From positions 69,219 through 133,218 of the forward strand of contig JANWWA010000005.1 in assembly GCA_025056565.1 (NCBI GenBank): DNA of 64,000 nt, in the 5' to 3' direction. The notes beneath the pieces were generated by a model. That model was not told the DNA's origin, ran no database searches, and saw nothing but the letters and a program-made list of their open reading frames with translations. Each line of letters begins with the position of its first letter. Position 1 is the first letter of the stretch. Shown piece after piece: positions 42,343-49,923 of this stretch. This DNA is from Chloroherpetonaceae bacterium (GTDB lineage Bacteria; Bacteroidota; Chlorobiia; Chlorobiales; Thermochlorobacteraceae). A program made the position numbers and the translations under genes.

Positions 42343-43632
42343 ATGACACACCTATCAGAGCGGCGAGCAACGGTCTTAGTTGGCTCGCAATTCGGCGATG
42401 AAGGCAAAGGCAAACTGGTCGATTACCTTTCGGCTGAGTATGATATTGTGGTGCGCTATCAGGGTGGCGCAAATGCAGGACACACTATCTGCTTTGAGGA
42501 CAAAACGATTGTATTGCACCTTATTCCATCAGGTATCTTTCACCCGAACTGTGTGTGCGTCATTGGCAACGGCGTAGTGATTGACCCTGATGCGCTCATG
42601 AAGGAAATTCAAACGGTGCGCAACTTAGGCTTCAGTGTAGAAGGGCGACTCTTTATCAGCCACACAGCGCATCTCATTATGCCATACCACAAGCTCTTAG
42701 ATTCGCTAGCCGAACAAACACGAAACGAGCGCATCGGTACCACGATGCGTGGCATCGGTCCAAGCTATGTCGACAAATTTAGCCGTGTCGGCATCCGAAT
42801 CGTGGATTTACTTTCGCCAGAAATTTTAGAAGAAAAGCTGCGGCTTAATCTGGAACACAAAAACGCACTGCTGAGAAAAATCTATGACAAAGAGGAACTC
42901 AATGTAGAGGAACTGGTTCGGCACTACACCGCCTTTGACCGCACAATTGACAGCTTTGTCAAAAACACGCAGGTTTATCTAAACGAGCAGCTTGCACAAG
43001 GCAAGCGCATTTTGCTGGAAGGCGCGCAGGGGAGCTTATTGGATGTTGATCACGGCACGTATCCATTTGTAACTTCATCAAACCCGACAGCAGGAGGAGC
43101 ATGCACAGGCTCTGGAATTTCACCCACACATATTGGCAAGGTAATTGGTGTGGCAAAAGCTTATATGACACGCGTGGGCAACGGTGCGTTCCCGACCGAA
43201 CTGCACGATGAAACAGGTAACAGAATCCGACAAATTGGGCAGGAATTTGGCGCAACGACGGGGCGACCGCGCCGCTGCGGCTGGCTGGACTTGGTCTTGC
43301 TCCGATACTCCAATCTTATCAACGGTGTGAGTGAACTGGCACTGACAAAGCTCGATGTCTTAGACCACTTCGATGAAATCAAGGTCTGCACCGCATACAA
43401 GCTAAACGGAAAAGTGTTGAAAGACTTCCCAACCGACCACCACACCCTCTGCAAAATTGAGCCACACTACGAAACCCTGAAAGGCTGGAAAAGCTCGAAC
43501 CGACACTGCCGAACATTTGAAGAATTACACCCGAATACCCGAGCCTATATCCACTTCATTGAAGATGCGCTGCAGACAAAAATTTCCTTCATCTCCGTCG
43601 GTCCAAAGCGCGATGAGATGATTTTTCGCTAA
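42343..43632 (+). CDS. purA: Adenylosuccinate synthetase
   Basis: GTP-dependent enzyme joining IMP and aspartate in AMP synthesis, 429 residues. GSQFGDEGKGKLVDYLS is the N-terminal P-loop signature, QGGANAGHTI the substrate loop, TTMRGIGPSYVDKFSR the IMP loop (shown in part) and GRPRRCGWLD the C-terminal signature. I prefer the ATG at 42343; a TTG two codons earlier is also in frame. It ends the yggS-engB-purA unit. Confidence 0.95.
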   Translation: MTHLSERRATVLVGSQFGDEGKGKLVDYLSAEYDIVVRYQGGANAGHTICFEDKTIVLHLIPSGIFHPNCVCVIGNGVVIDPDALMKEIQTVRNLGFSVEGRLFISHTAHLIMPYHKLLDSLAEQTRNERIGTTMRGIGPSYVDKFSRVGIRIVDLLSPEILEEKLRLNLEHKNALLRKIYDKEELNVEELVRHYTAFDRTIDSFVKNTQVYLNEQLAQGKRILLEGAQGSLLDVDHGTYPFVTSSNPTAGGACTGSGISPTHIGKVIGVAKAYMTRVGNGAFPTELHDETGNRIRQIGQEFGATTGRPRRCGWLDLVLLRYSNLINGVSELALTKLDVLDHFDEIKVCTAYKLNGKVLKDFPTDHHTLCKIEPHYETLKGWKSSNRHCRTFEELHPNTRAYIHFIEDALQTKISFISVGPKRDEMIFR

Positions 43633-43773
43633 AAACGCTAAAAGGAAGGTGCAGTTTCCTAAGCAGCATAGAGGGAGTGAGACAAGCAAGGGATTAAACT
43701 TGCCTGCTTGTACTGCACAATGCCATTGAAAGAAGAAAAAAGCCAAAAAGCCATCTGTGGAGACCGCCACGAC

Positions 43774-44073
43774 TTAGCGCTGCTCCTTAATGAGAAGATT
43801 AAACTCTTCTTCCGAGTTAATAATCTTGAAATCGTCTCCCATCTGCTTGATGAAGACCTGCACCCCATCAAAAGTAAGCGTCTCTGCATCGTCGGCGAAG
43901 GGACTCTCAGATGAAGTGCGTAAAAGCTCACTAGCTTGTTGTTGGATTGCGTCAAAGAAAGCAGGACTGAGTGCGATAGCAACCACTAAGCGGCGATTCA
44001 CTTCATCGAAATACGCTTCGATTTTCTGCTCTTCCGTAAGCTGTTCCGAAAGTTTAAGCTCGAGCTTTTGCAT
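43774..44073 (-). CDS. Hypothetical protein, 99 residues
   Basis: Acidic cytoplasmic protein I do not recognise. It starts MQKLELKLSEQLTEEQKIE and has an alternation of a helix (SPAFFDAIQQQASELL) and strands (AETLTFDGVQVFIKQMGDDF). No cysteine or signal peptide. GGAAAGT-like purine stretch precedes the ATG. It lies downstream of the transporter genes but behind their terminator, so it is probably its own unit. Codon use resembles its neighbours. Confidence 0.55.
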   Translation of the reverse strand: MQKLELKLSEQLTEEQKIEAYFDEVNRRLVVAIALSPAFFDAIQQQASELLRTSSESPFADDAETLTFDGVQVFIKQMGDDFKIINSEEEFNLLIKEQR

Positions 44074-44087
44074 ATACTTTCCCTCTG

Positions 44088-44130
44088 AAAAATTAGGCGA
44101 ACCGATTAGGCGAACCGAAGTTAGTTCGCC
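44088..44130 (-). terminator. Intrinsic terminator with duplicated 3' arm
   Basis: On the minus strand GGCGAAC-taacttcg-GTTCGCC forms a hairpin after the transporter small subunit gene; a second GTTCGCC follows because ATTAGGCGAACCG is exactly duplicated in tandem (44092-44104 and 44105-44117). A T5 run follows. Either copy of the 3' arm can pair with the single 5' arm. Confidence 0.75.
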
Positions 44131-44152
44131 TCTCCAGCTTCCAGTTCCATCT

Positions 44153-44290
44153 CTACTGAAATAGCACCAGTGTTTTCACCACCACTTGCCAGATTGCCCA
44201 AAGCGATGGAATCCCGACAATAGACCAGCTGATAATGAGTTTGATGGTGTTATTCCGACGCATGTGAGCGCCGTTTGTTGTGTCTGCCAT
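44153..44290 (-). CDS. MFS transporter small subunit
   Basis: A 45-residue single-helix membrane protein (hydrophobic from about residue 16 to 44), preceded by a strong ribosome binding site AGGAGGAAG. It lies 22 bases downstream of the OFA-family transporter. Short proteins of this type (a basic start like MRRNNTIKLIISW, then one helix with WAIWQVVV) are regularly encoded beside OFA-family MFS transporters and have been annotated as their small subunit. It is presumably needed for activity or stability of the transporter. Confidence 0.75.
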   Translation of the reverse strand: MADTTNGAHMRRNNTIKLIISWSIVGIPSLWAIWQVVVKTLVLFQ

Positions 44291-44312
44291 ATTTTTCTTC
44301 CTCCTGTTTTAG

Positions 44313-45752
44313 TTAGGCTCGTTGCATTTGCATCGTGCCACTGGGTGTGTTTTGTGGCGCTTCGGCGTAGTGATACTTTGGTGAGACTTCCTTGACCAAG
44401 TAGTTGGCAATAAACCCAACGACCAACAGGCCGGCCATGATGTACATCGTTACGTTGTAGGCTTCGGCTTTGGGCACGCCATTGTTGATTTGATACTCAC
44501 GGATGTAATTAACGAGCACTGGCCCTAAGACAGCGGCGGTTGACCATGCCGTAAGAAGGCGACCGTGAATAGCACCGACTTGCATCGTGCCGAACATATC
44601 ACGCAAATAAGCTGGAATTGTCGCAAAGCCACCGCCATACATACTCATAATGATACCGAAAAGCACGACAAACAAAACGACGCTCCCAATCTGCCCAGTA
44701 GTCGGAATGAGCGCATAAAGCACAGTGCCCAAGCCGAGATAAATCATATAGTTTGTCTTACGACCTAAGATGTCAGAAAGCGATGACCAGAAGAAACGAC
44801 CAACAAGGTTAAAGAGCGAAAGCAGTGCTGCAAAACCGCCTCCTGCTGCGGCAGCCATCTTCGTTACATCTTGCTCACTCAGTCCCATATCACGGAATTT
44901 TTTGAACAGGAACATTTCCTGAATCATCGGTGAAGCTTGCCCTAAGACACCAATGCCAGCCGTTACATTCATACAGAGCACAATCCAAAGAAGCCAGAAC
45001 TGGGGGGTTTTAATTGCTACATCAGCAGTTACATTAGCAGTGGTGACCATCTTCTTTGGCTGTGCATGAGGCTCCCAGCCTTCGGGTTTCCAGTCTGGTG
45101 CAGGAACACGAGCCGTAAAAGCTCCAAAGAGCATAAAGACAAGGTAAATGAGCCCCATTGCGACGAAGGTTTCCCAGACACCCATTGAGGTTGGAGTCTT
45201 AAAGAAATTCATCAGCTCGACTGCTAACGGTGAGCCAACCATAGCACCGCCCCCGAAACCCATAATTGCAATTCCTGTAGCCATGCCGGGTCGGTCAGGA
45301 AACCACTTCATCAGCGTGGAGACGGGCGAAATGTAGCCCAGTCCTAAGCCAATACCGCCAATCACGCCGTAGCCGAAATACACAATCCAGATGTTGTGAA
45401 TCGCAATGCCAAATGCACTAACCAAAAAGCCCGTCGACCAGCACACTGCAGAGACAAACATTGTTTTGCGAGGCCCAGAGCGTTCCACCCACTTGCCAAA
45501 CACCGCAGCAGAGATGCCCAGCACCGCCAGAGCGATACTGAAAATCCAGCCAATCTCTGGGATGGTCCAATCAACTCCTTTTTGCGGCTCAGTAATGCCG
45601 ATAAGTTTCGTCATTGGAATGTTAAAAACAGAAATGCCATACACCTGACCAATGCACAGGTGCACAGCCAGCGCAGACGGTGGAAAGAGCCAGCGGTTGT
45701 ATCCGGGTTCGGCAATAGATTTCTCTCGGTCTAAAAACGACAGTAACGACAT
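44313..45752 (-). CDS. OFA-family MFS transporter (oxalate/formate antiporter-like)
   Basis: Twelve-helix major facilitator of 479 residues. NRWLFPPSALAVHLCIGQVYG at the first helix (split as NRWLFPPSALAV and HLCIGQVYG), GIGLGLGYISPVSTLMKWFPD and PDRPGMATGIAIMGFGGGA mark the OFA family, whose members carry oxalate, formate, lactate or other monocarboxylates. The substrate here is unknown; uptake of a small organic acid would suit a photoheterotroph. Start at MSLLSFLDRE (45752) is set by AGAAGGAGG 9 bases upstream, although the open frame extends to 45902. It is divergent from the sulfite-oxidase-like gene. Confidence 0.88.
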   Translation of the reverse strand: MSLLSFLDREKSIAEPGYNRWLFPPSALAVHLCIGQVYGISVFNIPMTKLIGITEPQKGVDWTIPEIGWIFSIALAVLGISAAVFGKWVERSGPRKTMFVSAVCWSTGFLVSAFGIAIHNIWIVYFGYGVIGGIGLGLGYISPVSTLMKWFPDRPGMATGIAIMGFGGGAMVGSPLAVELMNFFKTPTSMGVWETFVAMGLIYLVFMLFGAFTARVPAPDWKPEGWEPHAQPKKMVTTANVTADVAIKTPQFWLLWIVLCMNVTAGIGVLGQASPMIQEMFLFKKFRDMGLSEQDVTKMAAAAGGGFAALLSLFNLVGRFFWSSLSDILGRKTNYMIYLGLGTVLYALIPTTGQIGSVVLFVVLFGIIMSMYGGGFATIPAYLRDMFGTMQVGAIHGRLLTAWSTAAVLGPVLVNYIREYQINNGVPKAEAYNVTMYIMAGLLVVGFIANYLVKEVSPKYHYAEAPQNTPSGTMQMQRA

Positions 45753-45926
45753 ATCTTCGCCTCCTTCTGTTTTGTTGTTGTCATCGTTTTCGGTCACACG
45801 CCTGCTGGAAGACAGTTCTGGTTGCCCCTGCGTCAATACCTTGGCGTGCAAGCGTTCATTTTCGATACCACCGTAAATTTTTTTGTAGATTATTTCGTTC
45901 ATTTTTCACACAACCTTTTAGGAGCT

Positions 45927-46541
45927 ATGTCGCGCATTGAGCTTGAATCAGCCTTGAAAGACCAGCTAAACGCTTTCGGAAAAGCAAAATTACCACCCGG
46001 GCAACATCTTACTTTGAAATTCCCTGTACTAACCTACGGCACAACACCCAGAATTGACCTCAAAGACTGGCGACTGACCTTGGATGGCTTAGTAGAAAAT
46101 CCGCTCACGCTGACTTGGGATGATTTTCTGGCTCTGCCGCAGGTGACGATTACAGCAGATTTTCACTGCGTAACACGCTGGTCAATGCTAGACAAGACAT
46201 GGACAGGCGTGCCGATAAAGGAAGTGCTCAAACAGATTAAGCCAAAGCCTGAAGCGAGGGCAGTGATGGTCTACTGCTACGGTGGTTACACGACAAACCT
46301 CACGCTGGACGCGCTAGACGATGACGATGTATTGCTCTGCCACTCGTGGGAAGGGCAGCCACTTACACCAGAACACGGCGGTCCGTGCCGACTGCTGGTG
46401 CCCAAACGCTATGCTTGGAAAAGCGCAAAGTGGATCCATCGTATAGAGTTTCTCGCAGAAGATATGCCTGGCTTTTGGGAGCAAAACGGCTACTCAATGA
46501 GCGCTGACCCTTGGAAGGAAGAACGCTATTCCGATGATTGA
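45927..46541 (+). CDS. Sulfite-oxidase-like molybdopterin oxidoreductase
   Basis: Molybdenum-cofactor protein of 204 residues with only the SUOX catalytic domain. The molybdenum-ligating Cys is in DFHCVTRWS, and MVYCYGGYTTNL, HGGPCRLLVP and WKSAKWIHRIEF are the other cofactor contacts. I start at MSRIELESALKD (45927) because TTAGGAGC lies 7 bases upstream. With that start there is no Tat signal or helix, so the enzyme appears cytoplasmic, unlike MsrP/YedY. Heme and dimerisation domains are absent. The physiological substrate is unknown. moeA follows 31 bases later. Confidence 0.85.
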   Translation: MSRIELESALKDQLNAFGKAKLPPGQHLTLKFPVLTYGTTPRIDLKDWRLTLDGLVENPLTLTWDDFLALPQVTITADFHCVTRWSMLDKTWTGVPIKEVLKQIKPKPEARAVMVYCYGGYTTNLTLDALDDDDVLLCHSWEGQPLTPEHGGPCRLLVPKRYAWKSAKWIHRIEFLAEDMPGFWEQNGYSMSADPWKEERYSDD

Positions 46542-46572
46542 CTTGCACATTTCGGCATTTGTTCGCTCCTAA

Positions 46573-47787
46573 ATGATTACGGTCGCTGAGGCAGATGCAA
46601 TTCTTCAAGCGCGCTGTCGCGCCTTCGGCATCGCTGAATTGACCTTAGCTGAAGCAGTGGGACGTGTGCTTGCTGAGCCTTTGATAGCCGACCGTGATTT
46701 TCCCCCTTTTCACCGAGTTGCAATGGACGGTTTCGCCTTAGATTGGGCAGCGGTGCAAGCAGGGCAGCGACGATTTGAAGTGGTGCACACTCAGCGCGCA
46801 GGTATGCCTGCGGTAGCCTTGCCGAAGTCTGGTGTAGCAGTAGAAGTGATGACAGGGGCAGTGCTACCAGTGGGTGCGACCGTCGTTGTGCGTGTGGAAG
46901 ATGTTGAGTTAGAACAACAGGGTGAGCGGCGATTCATTGCGCTAAAGAGCATCCCTGAAAAAATCTGGCAAAATGTGCATCAGCAGGGAATAGACCGTCG
47001 GCAGGGCGAGACGATTGTGCCACAGGGACGAATGCTGTCGCCAGCGGAAATTGCAGTAGCGGCTGCTATTGGCAAGGTAACCGTGCACGTCTATGCCCAT
47101 CCACGCATTGCGATTGTCTCTACAGGTGATGAGCTGGTAGAAATTTCTGAGACCCCACTGCCACATCAAATTCGTCGCTCCAATGCAGCGATGCTGCAAG
47201 CCTTTCTGCGAGCACGTGGCTTGGAATGCAAGCTGTTTCACACTGGCGACGCGTCAGAAGCAATGCACCAATGCTTCGCAGACCTGCTTCAAGACTATGA
47301 TGTGATAATTTCCACAGGTAGCGTGTCAGCAGGAGAAGTGGATATTTTGCCCAGCGTTCTGCAGGAGCTGGGTGTAGAAGTGCACTTCCACAAGGTTGCA
47401 CAGCGTCCGGGAAAGCCGATGCTGTTTGGTCAAACGCAAACTTGCACTGTGTTTGCGCTGCCGGGTAATCCTGTTTCTGCGGTGCTATGCTTTTTGCGCT
47501 ATGTGTGGCGCTGGATATGTGCAGCGCAAGGACAAGAGAAAAGCAAGCCGCTTTTTGCACAACTGACTGAGCCTGTGGTCTTTAAGCCTAAGCTGACCTA
47601 CTTTTTGCCAGTTCGTCTGGCTGTCTCATCTGAAGCCACATTGCTGGCTGAACCGCTCGCTGGGCACGGCTCAGGTGACTTTGCCAATCTGGTCGACTGC
47701 GATGGATTTCTCGAGCTCCCTGCTGAAAAAAGTGAATTTGTAAAAGGTGAAGCCCACCCCGTCTGGCTCTACCGAGATTGGTGCTAA
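46573..47787 (+). CDS. moeA: Molybdopterin molybdenumtransferase
   Basis: Inserts molybdenum into adenylated molybdopterin, the last step of Moco synthesis; 404 residues. FPPFHRVAMDGFAL is the MoeA domain 1 motif, VSTGDELVEI and ISTGSVSAGEVDIL lie in the MogA-like domain, and PGKPMLFGQ with ALPGNPVSAVLCF are the catalytic loops. It follows the SUOX-like gene, which is a direct user of its product. Confidence 0.92.
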   Translation: MITVAEADAILQARCRAFGIAELTLAEAVGRVLAEPLIADRDFPPFHRVAMDGFALDWAAVQAGQRRFEVVHTQRAGMPAVALPKSGVAVEVMTGAVLPVGATVVVRVEDVELEQQGERRFIALKSIPEKIWQNVHQQGIDRRQGETIVPQGRMLSPAEIAVAAAIGKVTVHVYAHPRIAIVSTGDELVEISETPLPHQIRRSNAAMLQAFLRARGLECKLFHTGDASEAMHQCFADLLQDYDVIISTGSVSAGEVDILPSVLQELGVEVHFHKVAQRPGKPMLFGQTQTCTVFALPGNPVSAVLCFLRYVWRWICAAQGQEKSKPLFAQLTEPVVFKPKLTYFLPVRLAVSSEATLLAEPLAGHGSGDFANLVDCDGFLELPAEKSEFVKGEAHPVWLYRDWC

Positions 47788-47872
47788 GAAAAAGGTAGGT
47801 GTTCTTTGCCTACAAGCATGGTGCGAATCTCTGCGAAGTGTGCATCTTATCCCAGTTCTAACGCAAATCTGT

Positions 47873-47897
47873 CCCCTCTCCTCCTGAAGGAGAGGGG
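47873..47897. repeat. Short palindromic repeat, CCCCTCTCCT type
   Basis: CCCCTCTCCT-cctga-AGGAGAGGGG, a perfect 10-base stem in the convergent gap between moeA and pspA. It shares its arms with the hairpin at 23553-23572 and may serve as a terminator for both genes or be a dispersed element. Confidence 0.55.
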
Positions 47898-47940
47898 GTT
47901 GAACTAAAGATTGCTAGATGACTAAGAAGCGTAGAAACGC

Positions 47941-48717
47941 TTAGCTTGCTGAGGCAGTACTGGTGGAGCTGGCAGTGTTGCCTGCAGAGCTTGATGCAGG
48001 GTCAGCAGGCGGCAGCATGCCCATTTTGCGCTTCAGTTCCAAAAGCGAGTCCGATGCAGCGCTCTTAGAAGGCGTAGCCAAAATTCGGTTGATTTGCTCG
48101 TCGACAGTCGTGGTGGCTTCAGCAATTTGGGCATAGGCTTCAGCTTCAGCTTCGGTTTGCATCACACGCTCTTTCATTTTCTCAAGCATGGCAATCGTGC
48201 CTGAGGAGTCGACGCCTGAGAGCTGCTGATTAATCTTCTTAGTGGCTTCGGCAGCTTTGGCACGTCCTTTCAGTGTAATGAGTTCATTTTCGTAGCGCGT
48301 AATAGTTGATTGCAGCTTTTGCACTTTGGTTTGGAGGGCATCGGCTTGCTGCTGCTGGAGCTGCGCATCAGTAAGAAGTTGACGCCCTCTGGCTTCAAAT
48401 TCTTGCTTGCGGTGAAGGGCTTCGGTGGCAAGGCGTTCCGCTTCTGCCATATCTATGTCGCCTGCTTGAGCGCGCTGCAGCAGTGCCATCGCTTTGCGCT
48501 CATACTCTTGGGCTTGACGCAGTTGTTCTTCGCCGTCTTTGCGCAAACGCACTGCAACGGCTTTCACCTGTGCCAGCGCTTGGATTGATTTTGCAAGGTC
48601 AGCACGCAATTCCCGAATGCCTTGTTCCGTCATCTTGACAGGGTCTTCCATCTTGTCAATGACGGCATGCGCTTCAGACTGCGCGACGCGGAAAATTCTC
48701 TTGAATAGGCTTGCCAT
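47941..48717 (-). CDS. pspA: PspA/IM30 family membrane-stress protein
   Basis: Peripheral membrane protein of the PspA/Vipp1 (ESCRT-III-like) family, 258 residues, which forms helical assemblies that protect or reshape the inner membrane. It starts MASLFKRIFRVAQSEAHAVI, continues with long coiled-coil helices (residues 25-215) and ends in a Ser/Ala/Thr-rich tail. AAGGAGG 6 bases upstream sets the start. Photosynthetic bacteria often use Vipp1 in membrane biogenesis; which role applies cannot be read here. Downstream of a YbjN-like gene and a J-domain gene in one unit. Confidence 0.9.
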   Translation of the reverse strand: MASLFKRIFRVAQSEAHAVIDKMEDPVKMTEQGIRELRADLAKSIQALAQVKAVAVRLRKDGEEQLRQAQEYERKAMALLQRAQAGDIDMAEAERLATEALHRKQEFEARGRQLLTDAQLQQQQADALQTKVQKLQSTITRYENELITLKGRAKAAEATKKINQQLSGVDSSGTIAMLEKMKERVMQTEAEAEAYAQIAEATTTVDEQINRILATPSKSAASDSLLELKRKMGMLPPADPASSSAGNTASSTSTASAS

Positions 48718-48744
48718 AAAACCTCCTTCGGCATTAGGTTAGGG

Positions 48745-49167
48745 TTATGATTTTGCGTATCGCAAAAGCTCTGTGCCGTGCTCAGCCAGTGCCAGCGACA
48801 AGGCTTCGATGGAAGCATAAAGCTCGTTGGGGTCAAGATTTTCTAACTGCAAGGTATCACGGAAAATGACTGTCTTGCCTTCCTCATCTAAGACGAAAGC
48901 ACCGTGCACCAAAGTGCGATTCATCTTGAGCAATTTCTCAAAAAGGTCGCCGGGATTTTTCGGCACAGGCATAATAACCTGCTCAATGACAAGCAGGGTA
49001 TCTTCGCAGTCAATCACCATATTCTTAATGCCATATTCTTCATCTTCGACGACCAAAATTTCATTTTTCTCATCTTCACTAACAATCTTGAGGTCCATAT
49101 CCAAGAGCATATTCTTGACGGCTTGAAAGCGATTTTCCACATCGGTGGCGTCAAATGGATTGCGCAT
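48745..49167 (-). CDS. YbjN/CesT-like small chaperone-fold protein
   Basis: Cytoplasmic acidic protein of 140 residues with the alpha/beta order of the YbjN and type III secretion chaperone-like fold: N-terminal helix (VENRFQAVKNMLLDMDL), strands EILVVEDEEYGIKNMVIDCED, then the block LLKMNRTLVHGAFVLDEEGKTVIFRDTL (given in part) and a C-terminal helix. Such proteins are frequently encoded next to pspA. Its function is unknown; a chaperone or adaptor for the PspA system is inferred from position, 27 bases upstream of pspA. Confidence 0.65.
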   Translation of the reverse strand: MRNPFDATDVENRFQAVKNMLLDMDLKIVSEDEKNEILVVEDEEYGIKNMVIDCEDTLLVIEQVIMPVPKNPGDLFEKLLKMNRTLVHGAFVLDEEGKTVIFRDTLQLENLDPNELYASIEALSLALAEHGTELLRYAKS

Positions 49168-49199
49168 AGTCTTTTGGGTTTAGAGTTTTCGCAATTGGG

Positions 49200-49712
49200 T
49201 TATTTTTTGCTTAAATGCTTGGTCAGTTCTTCGTAGGCTCGGTTGATGCCTTTGGTGAGCTCAGTAGCGATGCGCTGCTTTTCTGGGTCGCCTGCGAACT
49301 TGTCAGGGTGATAAAGCGCCACCAGTCTCCGCCACGCACGCCGCACCGTTTCCAAGTCCGAACCGTAAGGGATTTCCAAGTTGGCATAGTAGCCTGCGAT
49401 GTTGGGGTCTATGCTTGCAGCTGTGCCCGACGAGTGCTGCCAGCTCTGATAAGCGCTACTGTTCCAAGCGCCACGATACCCGCTTTGTTGCTGTGAGCCA
49501 GCGTAAGTGTGGCTGTAACCTTGACTTGATTGCGCTTGATGCCAATGGGCGTAGGTCTGATAGGATTCGTAGACCTTCTTTCGTGCCCGGCTATATTGTG
49601 CCTCAATCTCTTTCAGCAAGGTATCCAAGTCTAATTCTTTCCAGTTCGCTCGCCTAAATTGCGCATTATGGTAGGCTTTCAGAACTTTGACTAAGCGCGA
49701 TAGAACACTCAT
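49200..49712 (-). CDS. C-terminal J-domain protein of the pspA unit
   Basis: A 170-residue protein with a J domain at its C-terminal end: YYANLEIPYGSDLETVRRAW, LYHPDKF with the essential HPD, and ATELTKGINRAYEEL. The N-terminus (MSVLSRLVKVLKAYHNAQ, then DLDTLLKEIEAQYSRARK) resembles the first helix of PspA-type proteins, and the middle (about residues 55-105) is rich in Tyr, Gln, Ser and Gly and is probably disordered. It should recruit Hsp70 (DnaK). Start at 49712; the frame extends to 49847 with no ribosome binding site. First gene of the dnaJ-like, ybjN-like, pspA group. Confidence 0.75.
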   Translation of the reverse strand: MSVLSRLVKVLKAYHNAQFRRANWKELDLDTLLKEIEAQYSRARKKVYESYQTYAHWHQAQSSQGYSHTYAGSQQQSGYRGAWNSSAYQSWQHSSGTAASIDPNIAGYYANLEIPYGSDLETVRRAWRRLVALYHPDKFAGDPEKQRIATELTKGINRAYEELTKHLSKK

Positions 49713-49923
49713 TAGGGCTAAAAATGCAGTTTGGTTGAGAATATGCAGAGAGGCTTTCTTGACAAAGCAAGCACTGTGCATCCATTTTGAAGAAAGATAA
49801 TAAAACTTTTTACTTGTGAGCAACTCAGCGCTCTTAGGGTTTTGCAAAAAAGGGTGGTGATAAGTTTGCTAAACTTGAGCCATCTTGCAGTGACTGTAGC
49901 AGCACGCCAAACATAACCAGCCG

